Shown here piece after piece: positions 1 to 9,551 of a DNA stretch of 64,000 nucleotides. How positions within the stretch are numbered: the first letter of the stretch is position 1; each line of letters begins with the position of its first letter. This DNA is from JACVRW01 sp034664125. Its GTDB lineage: Bacteria > Actinomycetota > Thermoleophilia > Solirubrobacterales > Thermoleophilaceae. The notes under the pieces were generated by a model that had not been told where the DNA came from, did no database searches, and saw only the letters and a list, made by a program, of their open reading frames with translations. Position numbers and translations under genes: made by a program. The stretch spans positions 1 to 64,000 of the forward strand of contig JAXDIG010000016.1 in the NCBI GenBank assembly GCA_034664125.1. The letters are read 5' to 3'.

Positions 1-498
1 CGCGCCCTCGGTGCGCAGCTCGATCGCGCCGCGGTAGAGGCCGTCGCTGACGAAGTTCAGGGCAGGGCCGAGCAGCCGCACCGCGTCGGGGCCCTCGAAG
101 CGCGCCCCGTTGCCGACGCGCGCGACGCGCTTGCCCGAAGAGGTCTTCACCACGATGCCGCCGCCCGACTCGCGCGCGACGTAGGTGCGGTCGAGCTTCA
201 GGGCGTGCCCGTCGATGCGGGTGGCGCCGCGCACGCGGATGTAGTTGTCCTCCGGCTGCAGCAGCACGCGAACCGGGCGCGTCGGCGCCGTGGCCAGGCG
301 CGTGCTCTTGTAGTAATGGGCCAGGATCCCCTCGTACTTGGCGCCGTTGAGCGCGTAGCCGTAGGCGCCGTACTGGCTCATGCCGATGCCGTGGCCGAAG
401 CCGGCGCCGCGAATGACGTGGCGCACGGCAGCGTCCGCCGCGGAGGTCGCTACGGCAAAGACGAGCAGTGAGGCTGTGACGGCGAGCGTTCGACGCAT
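1..498 (-). CDS. SpoIID/LytB-domain secreted protein (partial, runs off left edge)
   Basis: The reading frame is open from an ATG at 498 to the window edge (166 codons, no stop seen). The N-terminus MRRTLAVTASLLVFAVATSA is a good signal peptide, so the protein is probably exported. About residues 30-45 read GFGHGIGMSQYGAYG, the signature of the SpoIID/LytB family, which in SpoIID is a lytic transglycosylase region acting on peptidoglycan. The following residues, in a beta-rich stretch, fit the family. An AGGGA stretch lies just before the start. Because the C-terminal part is missing, catalytic competence cannot be judged. A cell-wall role is inferred from the family. Confidence 0.8.
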   Translation of the reverse strand, partial: MRRTLAVTASLLVFAVATSAADAAVRHVIRGAGFGHGIGMSQYGAYGYALNGAKYEGILAHYYKSTRLATAPTRPVRVLLQPEDNYIRVRGATRIDGHALKLDRTYVARESGGGIVVKTSSGKRVARVGNGARFEGPDAVRLLGPALNFVSDGLYRGAIELRTEGA

Positions 499-539
499 GA
501 ATCCCTACAACGCTTCTATCGGCGGAAGGTAGCGGGACT

Positions 540-1895
540 TCAACTAACGGAAAAAAGCTGCCACTCGCCCGGCACGCCGCGCAGATCGTGCAGTCCCCGT
601 GCCTCGAAGTCGATGCCAGAGCCGACCACGAGGTCCTTCACCGTGCTCGACACCAGCACCTCGCTCGGCGCCGCGCGGTCCAGCACCCGGGCGGCGATGT
701 GCACCGCCATCCCGCCCAGGTCGCCGTCCATCACCTCCAGCTCGCCGGTGTGCAGTCCGGCGCGCACCTGCAGCCCGATCGAGGCGACGGCGTCGGCCAC
801 GTCGGAGGCGCAGCGGATCGCCCTCGCCGGCCCGTCGAAGGTGGCCAGGAAGCCGTCGCCCGTGCGCTTGATCTCGCGACCGCGGTGGCGCTCGAGCGCG
901 CGGCGGAACAGCGCGTCGTGGCGCTCGAGCATGAAGCGCCAGCTGCGGTCGCCCATCTGGGCGGCGTGCTGGGTCGACCCGCAGATGTCCGTGAACAGGA
1001 CGGTGGCGAGCATCCGGTCTGGCTCGTTCACGTGGCGCTCGCCGGTGAGGAACTCCTCGATCTCGCCGAGGACGGCCTCGGTGTCGCCCATCGAGAACAG
1101 GTTGTCCGTCCCCTCCAGCTCCACCAGCTTGGCTCCCGGGATGCGCTCCGCCATGTAGCGCGAGTGCTCGACCTTGATGAAAGTGTCGCCGCTGCGGTGC
1201 AGCACCAGAGTGGGGACGCGGATCGAGGGCAGCACGTCGCGCACGTCGAACTCCCCGATCAGGTCGAAGATGCGCCTGATCGTGGCGGGGCTCGCGGCCA
1301 GGCGCTCCAGGCGACCGGACCACTCCATGAAGCGCGGGTCGCTCATGCGGCTGGGCGCCACGCTGCCGGCCACCCACCCCTCGCCCCAGTGGTCGATCAG
1401 CTGGTCCATGCGCAGCTTGCGCTCCTCGGCGTTCCAGGCCCACTCGTAGCCGGGCGCCCACGTGGCGCGCGCAAAGGTGGCGTAGAGCACCAGCGCGCTG
1501 ACGCGGTCGGGATGCGTGGCGGCGAACAGCGTCGCCATCGGGCCGCCCTCCAGCGTCCCGGCGATGGCGGCCCGCTCGCAGCCCGCGGCGTCCATCACCG
1601 CGATCACGTCGTCCATCTGCTCCTCGAGCGTGGGTGCTCCGTAGAGCGGGTCGGACAGCCCCGAGCCGCGCCGGTCGAAGCTGATCACCCGGGCGAACGT
1701 GGTCAGGCGGTCCAGCACGGCCGACAGCGACTCCTCCGACCACAGGTACTCCACCTGGGAGATCCAGGGCGGGATCCAGACGAGGTCGAGCGCGCCCTCA
1801 CCCTCGGCGATGTAGGCGATGTTGAGGTCGCCGCTCTTGGCGTAGCGAGCCACCAGGGCCACGTCATTGAAGTTACCGGTCGCGGGTATCGTCAC
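540..1895 (-). CDS. Alpha/beta-hydrolase-like domain fused to class III adenylate/guanylate cyclase
   Basis: This 451-residue protein has an alpha/beta-hydrolase fold (about residues 15-275) followed by a class III nucleotide cyclase domain (about 285-451) with the metal-site segment VLFTDICGST and the segment IKRTGDGFLATF. It would make cAMP or cGMP. The nucleophile elbow, normally G-x-S-x-G, reads GTLEGG near residue 113, so the catalytic serine is absent and the first domain probably senses rather than hydrolyses. The chosen start is the GTG at 1895, which places the conserved ARYAKSGDLNIAY stretch near the N-terminus; upstream frame-open sequence lies inside the divergent gene. The divergent start codon is only 6 bp away. 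Confidence 0.85.
   Translation of the reverse strand: MTIPATGNFNDVALVARYAKSGDLNIAYIAEGEGALDLVWIPPWISQVEYLWSEESLSAVLDRLTTFARVISFDRRGSGLSDPLYGAPTLEEQMDDVIAVMDAAGCERAAIAGTLEGGPMATLFAATHPDRVSALVLYATFARATWAPGYEWAWNAEERKLRMDQLIDHWGEGWVAGSVAPSRMSDPRFMEWSGRLERLAASPATIRRIFDLIGEFDVRDVLPSIRVPTLVLHRSGDTFIKVEHSRYMAERIPGAKLVELEGTDNLFSMGDTEAVLGEIEEFLTGERHVNEPDRMLATVLFTDICGSTQHAAQMGDRSWRFMLERHDALFRRALERHRGREIKRTGDGFLATFDGPARAIRCASDVADAVASIGLQVRAGLHTGELEVMDGDLGGMAVHIAARVLDRAAPSEVLVSSTVKDLVVGSGIDFEARGLHDLRGVPGEWQLFSVS
1887..1892 (+). promoter_or_regulatory. -10-like TATCGT for leaderless 1902 gene
   Basis: TATCGT lies 9 nt before the ATG at 1902, the same spacing seen at many other starts in this window. No ribosome-binding site precedes that ATG, so a leaderless or near-leaderless transcript is inferred. 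The hexamer lies inside the divergent cyclase gene. Confidence 0.4.
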
Positions 1896-1901
1896 TGGGC
1901 C

Positions 1902-3545
1902 ATGGCTATGCGCAAGGCATCGGACGTGTTCGTGGAGTGCCTCGAAGCTGAGGGCGTCAAGCACGTGTTCGGGATCCCCGGCGAGGAGACGCTCGACCTG
2001 AACGAGTCGCTCTCGGACTCGTCGATCGCGTTCGTCCCGGTGCGCCACGAGCAGGGCGGCGCCTACATGGCCGACGTCTACGGGCGGCTGACCGGCCACG
2101 CCGGCGTCTGCCTCGGCACCCTCGGCCCGGGGGCGCTCAACCTGGTCACCGCGGTGGCCGACGCCTTCCTCGACCGCGCCCCGCTCGTGGCGCTCACCGG
2201 GCAGGGCGACCTGGAGCGCATGCACAAGGAGTCGCACCAGTACATCGACCTGCTGCGCGTGATGCGGCCGATCACCAAGTGGAACGCGCGCCTGACCGAC
2301 GCGGCGATCATCCCGGAGGTCGTGCGCAAGGCGTTCAAGCTCGCGGAGGGCGAGAAGCCGGGCGCCACGCACATCGAACTGCCCGAGGACGTGATGGAGC
2401 AGCAGATCGACGCCGCGCCGCTGCCGCGCAGCCGGCCGGTCCGCAGCGAGCCGGCCGCGCGCGAGCTGCTCCGGGCGGCCGACCTCGTCCGCGCCGCGAT
2501 CACCCCGGTCGTCCTGGCCGGCAACGGCGTGGTCCGCGCGAACGGCGCCCCGGCGCTACGGGAGTTCGTGCGCTCGACCGGCATCCCGGTCGCCGAGACT
2601 TTCATGGGCAAGGGGCTGATCCCCCCGGACAACCAGAAGTGGCTCGGCTCCGTGGGCCTGCAGTCGGGGGACTACAACATGGCCGGCTTCGACGAGGCCG
2701 ATCTGGTGCTGGCGATCGGCTACGACCTCGTCGAGCACTCGCCCGAGCACTGGAACCCGCGGCGCGACAAGAAGATCATCTGCATCGACTCGGTGCCGGC
2801 CGAGATCGACGAGTACTTCATCCCCGAGGTCGAGCTGATCGGCGACATCTACCACGTGCTCACCCGGCTCGGCGAGGAGTGCCGGCACGTGCCCCACCAG
2901 GGTGGGTCCACGCGCCTGCGCGACGTGGTGCTGGGCCGCTTCGAGCAGGCCAAGGACGACGACTCGTTCCCGGTGCAGCCGCCGCGCGCGCTCTACGAGA
3001 TCCGCAAGGCCCTCGGCCGCGACGACATCCTGATCTCGGACGTCGGCCTCCACAAGCTGTGGATCGGGCGCATGTTCCCGGCCTATGAGCCCAACACCGT
3101 GCTGATCGCGAACGGGCTCGCGGGCATGGGATTCGCGGTGCCCGCGGCCGTCGGGGCGAAGCTCGTCCACCCCAACCGCAAGGTGGTCACGGTGAACGGC
3201 GACGGCGGCTTTCTGATGAACGCCCAGGAGCTCGAAACCGCCGTGCGCCTGAAGACGCCGTTCGTGAACGTGATCTGGGAGAACGGGCAGTACGGCTCGA
3301 TCGTCTGGAAGCAGGACAAGAAGTTCGGCAAGCACTTCGGCACCGACTTCACCAACCCCGACTTCGTGAAGCTGGCCGAGGGCTTCGGCATGCCGGCCTG
3401 GCGCTGCGACTCGGCCGACGAGTTCGGCGAGCGGCTGAGACAGGCCCTGGCGCTGGACGTGCCGTCGCTGATCGTGCTGCCGATCGACTACTCCATCGAC
3501 GTAGCCATCTCTGAGGAACTTGGAACGGAGACCGTTGCAACATGA
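1902..3545 (+). CDS. ThDP-dependent decarboxylase annotated as acetolactate synthase-like; probable 2-oxoglutarate decarboxylase
   Basis: The 547-residue protein has the three-domain layout of the acetolactate synthase family: Pyr domain with FGIPGEE and RHEQGGAYMADVYGR (catalytic Glu near residue 49), a central domain, and a PP domain with the Mg-ThDP motif GDGGFLMN near residue 433. From memory it resembles the cyanobacterial enzyme SynPCC7002_A2770, a 2-oxoglutarate decarboxylase, including MHKESHQY, TKWN and PEVVRKAFK-type stretches. The next gene is a succinate-semialdehyde dehydrogenase that overlaps by 4 nt (ATGA), exactly the pairing of that pathway. The predicted job is 2-oxoglutarate to succinic semialdehyde plus CO2. 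Acetolactate synthesis (AlsS-like) remains possible. A second ATG lies at 1908. Confidence 0.8.
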   Translation: MAMRKASDVFVECLEAEGVKHVFGIPGEETLDLNESLSDSSIAFVPVRHEQGGAYMADVYGRLTGHAGVCLGTLGPGALNLVTAVADAFLDRAPLVALTGQGDLERMHKESHQYIDLLRVMRPITKWNARLTDAAIIPEVVRKAFKLAEGEKPGATHIELPEDVMEQQIDAAPLPRSRPVRSEPAARELLRAADLVRAAITPVVLAGNGVVRANGAPALREFVRSTGIPVAETFMGKGLIPPDNQKWLGSVGLQSGDYNMAGFDEADLVLAIGYDLVEHSPEHWNPRRDKKIICIDSVPAEIDEYFIPEVELIGDIYHVLTRLGEECRHVPHQGGSTRLRDVVLGRFEQAKDDDSFPVQPPRALYEIRKALGRDDILISDVGLHKLWIGRMFPAYEPNTVLIANGLAGMGFAVPAAVGAKLVHPNRKVVTVNGDGGFLMNAQELETAVRLKTPFVNVIWENGQYGSIVWKQDKKFGKHFGTDFTNPDFVKLAEGFGMPAWRCDSADEFGERLRQALALDVPSLIVLPIDYSIDVAISEELGTETVAT

Positions 3546-5008
3546 GCATCGCCGCTGAGGAACACACAGTCGTAGACAAGGTCCAGAAGAAGCTCTACAT
3601 CGGAGGCGAATGGCGCGACGCGTCGGGCGGCGGGACGCTCGAGGTGATCGACCCAGCCACCGAGGAGCCGATCTGCGAGGTCGCCGACGCGACTCCCGAG
3701 GACGCCCGGGCCGCGCTCGACGCCGCGGTTTCGATGCAGGCCGAGTGGGCCGCCACGCCGGCCAACGACCGGGCGGGCATCCTCTGGAAGGCCTTCGAGG
3801 TGATCGTCGAGCGCGCCGACGAGCTGGCCGTGCTGATGACCCTCGAGATGGGCAAGCCGGTCAGCGAGTCGAAGGCGGAGATCATCTACGCCGCCGATTT
3901 CTTCCGCTGGTACTCCGGCGAGGCGCTGCGGATGGAGGGCACCTACAAGCAGTTCGCCAACGGCACCAGCCGGGTGATCGTGATGAAGCAGCCCGTCGGG
4001 CCGAGCCTGATGATCACGCCCTGGAACTTCCCGCTGGCGATGGGCACGCGCAAGCTCGGCCCGGCGATCGCGGCCGGCTGCACGAGCGTGGTCAAGCCGG
4101 CGTCGCAGACGCCGCTGTCGATGCTCGCGCTGGGCCAGATCCTCGAGGAGGTGGGGCTGCCGGGCGGGGTCGTCAACATCTTCACCACCTCGTCCTCGGG
4201 CGCCACCACGGGCCCGCTGATCGAGGACCCGCGCCTGCGCAAGCTGTCGTTCACGGGCTCGACCGAGGTCGGGCGCAACCTGATCGCGGCGTCGGCCAAG
4301 AACGTGCTGAAGGTGTCGATGGAGCTGGGCGGCAACGCGCCGTTCCTGGTGTTCGACGACGCCGACCTGGACGAGGCCGTCGACGGCGCGCTGCTGGCCA
4401 AGATGCGCAACATCGGCGAGGCCTGCACCGCGGCCAACCGCTTCCACGTTGCAGAGTCGGTCCGTGAGGAGTTCGCCGCGCGGCTCGCCGAAAAGATGGG
4501 TTCGCTGAAGCTCGGTCGCGGCACCGAGGCGGACGTGAAGGTCGGTCCGCTGATCGACCAGCCGTCGCGCGAGAAGGTGGCCGAGCTGGTCGAGGACGCG
4601 CTGTCGCGCGGCGCCAAGCGGGTCATCGGCGGCGAGCTGCCGGACGGGCGCGGCTACTTCTACCCGCCGACGGTGCTGGACGACGTGCCGCCGGACGCCC
4701 GCGTCTTCCACGAGGAGATCTTCGGCCCGGTGGCGCCGATCGGCACGTTCTCCTCGGAGGAGGAGGCGATCGCGCGGGCCAACGACACGGAGTACGGATT
4801 GGTGGCCTACGTGTTCACGCGCGACATCAAGCGGGCGATCCGGGTGTGCGAGGGGCTCGAAACCGGAATGGTCGGCCTGAACCAGGGCATGGTCTCGAAC
4901 GCCGGGGCGCCGTTTGGGGGCGTGAAGCAGTCCGGGATCGGGCGCGAGGGCGGCCACGAGGGGTTGGAGGAGTTCCTCGAGACGAAGTATGTGGCGGTGA
5001 ATCTGTAG
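3542..5008 (+). CDS. gabD: Succinate-semialdehyde dehydrogenase, NAD(P)+
   Basis: A 488-residue aldehyde dehydrogenase. The Rossmann region, the general-base glutamate in MELGGNAPF (about residue 261) and the catalytic cysteine in GEACTAANRF (about residue 295) are all present, as is the family C-terminal stretch GVKQSGIGREGG. It oxidises an aldehyde, most likely succinic semialdehyde to succinate. The start overlaps the stop of the ThDP enzyme (ATGA), so the two are translationally coupled and probably form one two-step route from 2-oxoglutarate to succinate. Other aldehyde substrates cannot be excluded from sequence. The last 180 bp are overlapped antisense by the extended GrpB frame. Confidence 0.9.
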   Translation: MSIAAEEHTVVDKVQKKLYIGGEWRDASGGGTLEVIDPATEEPICEVADATPEDARAALDAAVSMQAEWAATPANDRAGILWKAFEVIVERADELAVLMTLEMGKPVSESKAEIIYAADFFRWYSGEALRMEGTYKQFANGTSRVIVMKQPVGPSLMITPWNFPLAMGTRKLGPAIAAGCTSVVKPASQTPLSMLALGQILEEVGLPGGVVNIFTTSSSGATTGPLIEDPRLRKLSFTGSTEVGRNLIAASAKNVLKVSMELGGNAPFLVFDDADLDEAVDGALLAKMRNIGEACTAANRFHVAESVREEFAARLAEKMGSLKLGRGTEADVKVGPLIDQPSREKVAELVEDALSRGAKRVIGGELPDGRGYFYPPTVLDDVPPDARVFHEEIFGPVAPIGTFSSEEEAIARANDTEYGLVAYVFTRDIKRAIRVCEGLETGMVGLNQGMVSNAGAPFGGVKQSGIGREGGHEGLEEFLETKYVAVNL

Positions 5009-5627
5009 GGCCCCGACGGTGGGGGCCGGGGCCGCCGCGCTTGCCCCGTCCGCGGGACCTGCTCGCTCGCTGCGCTCGCTCGTTCGCTACGCCTCCGGCT
5101 CGCTCTGACACGGTCCGCGGCCGGGGCAACCGCGCCGGCCCCGGAGGACGCAGCACCCGCTCGATGAACTCGCCCTTCTCGCGCGTGTAGCGCTCGTAGT
5201 CGGCGCCGTCGAGCGTGGCCTTCAGCGCGTTGTACTCGTCGAGCAGCGCGGCGTCGCGGGTCAACGCTTCGATGAATGGCCGGAAGATCGAGTCCTCGTC
5301 CGAACCGGACACGACCAGTTGCACGCCCACCGGTGGGTCGGTGGCGTCCAAGTCGACGAAGCTCGCGAAGGTGGCCGTCCAATTCTCGGCCTGGTGCACC
5401 GCATAGGTGGTGCGAAGCGCCCGCACCGCCGGCTCGAAGTCGCCGGCTGCCACCCGCACGAGTAGGTCGAGGTCCCCCTTCGTCAGCGCGCCGGGGACGG
5501 CTGTCGAACCGACGTGCTCCACATCGGCGCCGGGCAGGAGATTCGAGATCCGCCCTCGATGCCTCCGAAAGGCGGTTTCAACCGCCTCCCTGATTTCGGC
5601 CACTGGTCGGATCCGAATCACCGGCAC
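4827..5627 (-). CDS. GrpB-family (UPF0157) nucleotidyltransferase-like protein with abnormal C-terminal extension
   Basis: From the GTG at 5627 the first 159 codons match the GrpB family: HVGSTAVPG and GDLDLLVRV motifs, and the usual ending KGEFIERVL. The family is related to nucleotidyltransferases; its cellular role is unclear. Instead of stopping near 5151, the frame continues for about 108 low-complexity Arg/Pro/Ser-rich codons through a large inverted repeat (5028-5142) and then antisense through the last 180 bp of the convergent dehydrogenase gene, ending at 4827. The extension looks non-native, probably a lost stop codon. The start lies 15 nt after the upstream RibD-like gene on the same strand. 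Confidence 0.65.
   Translation of the reverse strand: MPVIRIRPVAEIREAVETAFRRHRGRISNLLPGADVEHVGSTAVPGALTKGDLDLLVRVAAGDFEPAVRALRTTYAVHQAENWTATFASFVDLDATDPPVGVQLVVSGSDEDSIFRPFIEALTRDAALLDEYNALKATLDGADYERYTREKGEFIERVLRPPGPARLPRPRTVSERAGGVANERAQRASRSRGRGKRGGPGPHRRGPTDSPPHTSSRGTPPTPRGRPRARSRTASRPQTAPRRSRPCPGSGRPFRFRAPRTPGSPA
5028..5142. repeat. Long imperfect inverted repeat (28-nt arms)
   Basis: Arms 5028-5055 and 5115-5142 are inverted copies matching at 25 of 28 positions, around a 59-nt loop containing the alternating run CTCGCTCGCTGCGCTCGCTC. It lies between the convergent dehydrogenase and GrpB genes and replaces the expected end of GrpB. It could act as a bidirectional terminator or be a palindromic repetitive element. 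Confidence 0.7.
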
Positions 5628-5641
5628 GGTCGTCCCGCCGC

Positions 5642-6295
5642 TCACTTCACCACGCGGTAGGCGAGGTGCGTCACGCCCGTGGGCGATTCCAGTACCCGGG
5701 TGCACTCGACGTCGACCGGCGCGTCGGCGAGGTGGCCCTCGAACAGCCTCACGCCGTCGCCGAGCAGCACCGGCACGACGTGCAGCTGGAACTCGTCGAG
5801 CAGCCCGGCCTTCAGGTACTGCTGCGCGACGCTCGCGCCGCCGCCGAGCGCGACGTTGCCCTCGCCCGCGGCGGCTCGAGCCTGCTCCAGCGCAGACTCG
5901 ATGCCGTCGGTGACGAAGGTGAACGTGGTTCCGCCCTCTTTTAGGATTGGCTCGCGGGCGTGGTGGGTGAGGATGAACACGGGATGGTGGAAGGGCGGGT
6001 CGTCGCCCCACCACGCGTCGGCGTTGGGGTCGTCCTCCCATGGGCCCGCGCCGCCGCTGAACATCCGCCGGCCCATCACCGTGGCGCCGGCAGCGCGCAC
6101 CGATTCCTCGACCACTGCCGAGTCCGCGTTGCTTTCGCCACCCTCGAGCCCATGCGCCGCGCGCCAGCTCTCGAGCCCGAAGATCCACTCGTGCAGGCGT
6201 TCACCGCCGTCGCCCAGCGGTTGGTCGAGGGTCTGTTCCGGTCCCGCGACGAACCCGTCGAGAGACACCGAGATGTCGAGCGTGAGCTTTGTCAT
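5642..6295 (-). CDS. RibD C-terminal-like (dihydrofolate-reductase-fold) reductase
   Basis: A 217-residue protein beginning MTKLTLDISVSLDGFVAG, the typical start of the RibD C-terminal/DHFR-fold family. The NADPH-binding signature ATVMGRRMF and the later LGGGASVAQQYL segment are present. These proteins are presumed NADPH-dependent reductases; the substrate is unknown, and many actinobacterial paralogues have no assigned pathway. It precedes the GrpB gene by 14 nt and is probably co-transcribed with it. Confidence 0.85.
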   Translation of the reverse strand: MTKLTLDISVSLDGFVAGPEQTLDQPLGDGGERLHEWIFGLESWRAAHGLEGGESNADSAVVEESVRAAGATVMGRRMFSGGAGPWEDDPNADAWWGDDPPFHHPVFILTHHAREPILKEGGTTFTFVTDGIESALEQARAAAGEGNVALGGGASVAQQYLKAGLLDEFQLHVVPVLLGDGVRLFEGHLADAPVDVECTRVLESPTGVTHLAYRVVK

Positions 6296-6390
6296 GGGAG
6301 TCAGGACCCTTCGACGGCGCGCAAATCATCGCGACTGCAGGATCGGTTGCGACCCTTGGCCTGGCTCAGAAAGGCCCCGAAACCAAAGGT

Positions 6391-7377
6391 ATGCGTTACG
6401 TCCGGCAGCTCGCCGGCGTGGTCATGATCGTAGGGACGCTTTCGTTGGGTATTGCTGAGCAGGCAGCCGCGAGCAGCGCCAACGTGGCCGCGCTTCAGGT
6501 GGCACTCAAGGCACTCGGCCTCTATCCCGTTTCGGTGGATGGCGTGAAGGGCCCGTTCACCGAACGCGGGGTGCGCTCGCTGCAGCAGCGGCGGCGCCTC
6601 ATGGTCGACGGCGTGCCCGGCCCGCAGACCCGGCACGCGCTGGGTAGGCGCGGTCGCCCGCAACTGGGCTCGCGCGTCATGCACCGCGGCCAGCGGGGCT
6701 GGGACGTCGCGGCCCTCCAATTCATGCTCCACCGTCGCGGCTACGCGCCCGGCGGCATCGACGGCGGCTTCGGGGCGGGCACGCACGACGCCGTGGTCGC
6801 CTTCCAACGCGCAGCCGGCCTGACCGTGGACGGCCTGGCCGGGTCGGGCACCATCGCGGCTCTGCGCGATCGATCCGGCGGCCCGACGCGCACGCTCACC
6901 GGCCCGATCAGCTTCTTCCGCCCCGTGGCGGGACCGATCGGCGACCGCTTTGGCGCACCCCGCGAGAACGGGCGCAAGCACTCGGGGATCGACTTCCCGG
7001 TCGCGTACGGCACGCTCATCGAGGCGGCCGGCGTCGGCACGACGGTCTTCGCCGGCTACAACAGCGGCGGCTACGGCAACCTGGTCGTGATCCAGCACCG
7101 GCTCGGCTACACCACGTGGTACGCGCACATGTCGCGAATCACCTCGTGGGCGGGCGAGCACGTCGAGGGCGGCACCCGGATCGGCTACGTCGGCTCGACC
7201 GGACACTCCACGGGGCCGCACCTGCACTTCGAGGTGCGCCTCAACAACGTGCCTATCGACCCGCTCCCGTACATGCTCGCCGGCACGGCCGCCCGCGCGC
7301 CAACGGGGGTCACGGTGCGCGCCAGCTGCGCGGACCCGGCCGCCTACGCGACGGCGCGCATCGACGACTGTCAGTAG
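6391..7377 (+). CDS. Secreted peptidoglycan hydrolase: two PG-binding domains plus M23 metallopeptidase
   Basis: The 328-residue protein starts MRYVRQLAGVVMIVGTLSLG, a signal peptide. Two tandem PG_binding_1 repeats follow (about residues 33-88 and 95-150; the second includes GGIDGGFGAGTHDAVVAFQ). The M23/LytM endopeptidase domain (about 185-290) has the zinc ligands HSGIDF and HLHFE. It should cut peptide cross-bridges in the cell wall. An upstream in-frame start exists (6289), but the signal peptide favours 6391. The 95-nt leader was inspected for known riboswitches and none was recognised. Confidence 0.92.
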   Translation: MRYVRQLAGVVMIVGTLSLGIAEQAAASSANVAALQVALKALGLYPVSVDGVKGPFTERGVRSLQQRRRLMVDGVPGPQTRHALGRRGRPQLGSRVMHRGQRGWDVAALQFMLHRRGYAPGGIDGGFGAGTHDAVVAFQRAAGLTVDGLAGSGTIAALRDRSGGPTRTLTGPISFFRPVAGPIGDRFGAPRENGRKHSGIDFPVAYGTLIEAAGVGTTVFAGYNSGGYGNLVVIQHRLGYTTWYAHMSRITSWAGEHVEGGTRIGYVGSTGHSTGPHLHFEVRLNNVPIDPLPYMLAGTAARAPTGVTVRASCADPAAYATARIDDCQ

Positions 7378-7414
7378 CCCGAAGCGCCCGGCTTGGCCGG
7401 GTCGCAGGGTTCGC

Positions 7415-8722
<1,308 letters not shown>

Positions 8723-8730
8723 CGCCGGGG

Positions 8731-8736
8731 AGGCTA
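8731..8736 (-). promoter_or_regulatory. -10-like TAGCCT, 8 nt before fumC start
   Basis: On the minus strand TAGCCT is followed by 8 nt and the fumC ATG. No SD separates them, as expected for a leaderless mRNA. Confidence 0.45.
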
Positions 8737-8831
8737 TCGCTCGTAACTTGCACCGGGTCCGGCAATTAAGCCGTGCAGTGCCCGTCGGGGGCAGGCGCGG
8801 GGCCGATTTCCGTGTTCTGATCGCACAAGCC

Positions 8832-9347
8832 GTGTCCGCCCTGACCCACATAGAACCCTCGTCCACGCCGCCCGGGCCCGACCGCCCCGGCTCGATCCGC
8901 TTCTGCACGCGTTGCGGGAACGTGTCGGAACAGCCGAAGGGCCTGCTTCACGTACCCCACCGGGTGTGCGACCGCTGCGAGGAAGGCGTGCTCCTGACCT
9001 GCAGGCGCGACGCCCTGCTGCCCTCGGATTCCGCGGCATTCCTGATCTGCACGTACGAGCTGACCGTGAGCGCCGTGAGCGAGGCCGGCGAGCCGATCTT
9101 CGGGACCCAGGACGCGCTGGCGGGCGCTCAGCTGCTCGACCTGGCGACCTGTCCGCTCGGCGACGATCAGCTCGCCCGGCACGCCGCGCTGGCCGCCCAG
9201 CGCGCCCGCGAGCCCGTCGTCGTGCCGATGCGGCTCCGCTCCGCCGAGGGCGAGGCGCTGGGCATGCTGGCCGCCCGGATCGCCACCTGCGGGCCTCCGC
9301 GCGCGGCCCTCGTGACCGTACAGCCCACGGGCTTCGGCCGCCGCTAG
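8832..9347 (+). CDS. Zinc-ribbon protein of unknown function, adjacent to MerR-type regulator
   Basis: A 171-residue protein from GTG 8832. The N-terminal half has two CxxC knuckles (CTRCG and CDRCEEG) plus a further cysteine (LLTC), consistent with a structural zinc site at about residues 24-60. The rest (about 60-171), with ICTYELTVSAVSEAGEPIFG, is a mixed alpha/beta region that could be PAS-like; this is only an impression. I do not recognise a named family. It lies about 200 nt upstream of the MerR-type gene in the same direction, so the two may share a function. Confidence 0.7.
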   Translation: MSALTHIEPSSTPPGPDRPGSIRFCTRCGNVSEQPKGLLHVPHRVCDRCEEGVLLTCRRDALLPSDSAAFLICTYELTVSAVSEAGEPIFGTQDALAGAQLLDLATCPLGDDQLARHAALAAQRAREPVVVPMRLRSAEGEALGMLAARIATCGPPRAALVTVQPTGFGRR

Positions 9348-9551
9348 CCGCCCGCCGCCCGGCAGGCGCTTCGGGTGCAAGAACCGCTGCACGGGTTGCA
9401 CGACAAACGTCCAGCCGGGAGAAAGCTCCACTCAAGATGTTGGGGCTAATGCCGAAAACCCGTGCAAGAGCGCAACGTGCCTTCGAGTGGAGGGTGCGAC
9501 GTGCGAAGTAATGGCGCACAGCTGCTGCGCTTCACACGGGACGGAGGCGAC

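Noticed and set aside
205..471. Small forward gene near the left edge
   Set aside because: It is antisense to the SpoIID/LytB coding sequence and has no similarity to known proteins.
588..1901. N-terminal extension of the ThDP enzyme by over 400 codons
   Set aside because: The upstream in-frame part is antisense to the cyclase gene and has no domain; the family start is at MAMRKASDVFVECL.
6296..6390. Riboswitch in front of the M23 peptidase gene
   Set aside because: Such genes often have c-di-AMP or similar leaders, but none of the conserved blocks could be found in these 95 nt.
9462..9551. Earlier GTG start of the MerR-type gene
   Set aside because: No SD precedes it, while GGACGGAGG stands at proper distance from the GTG at 9552, just before the helix-turn-helix.
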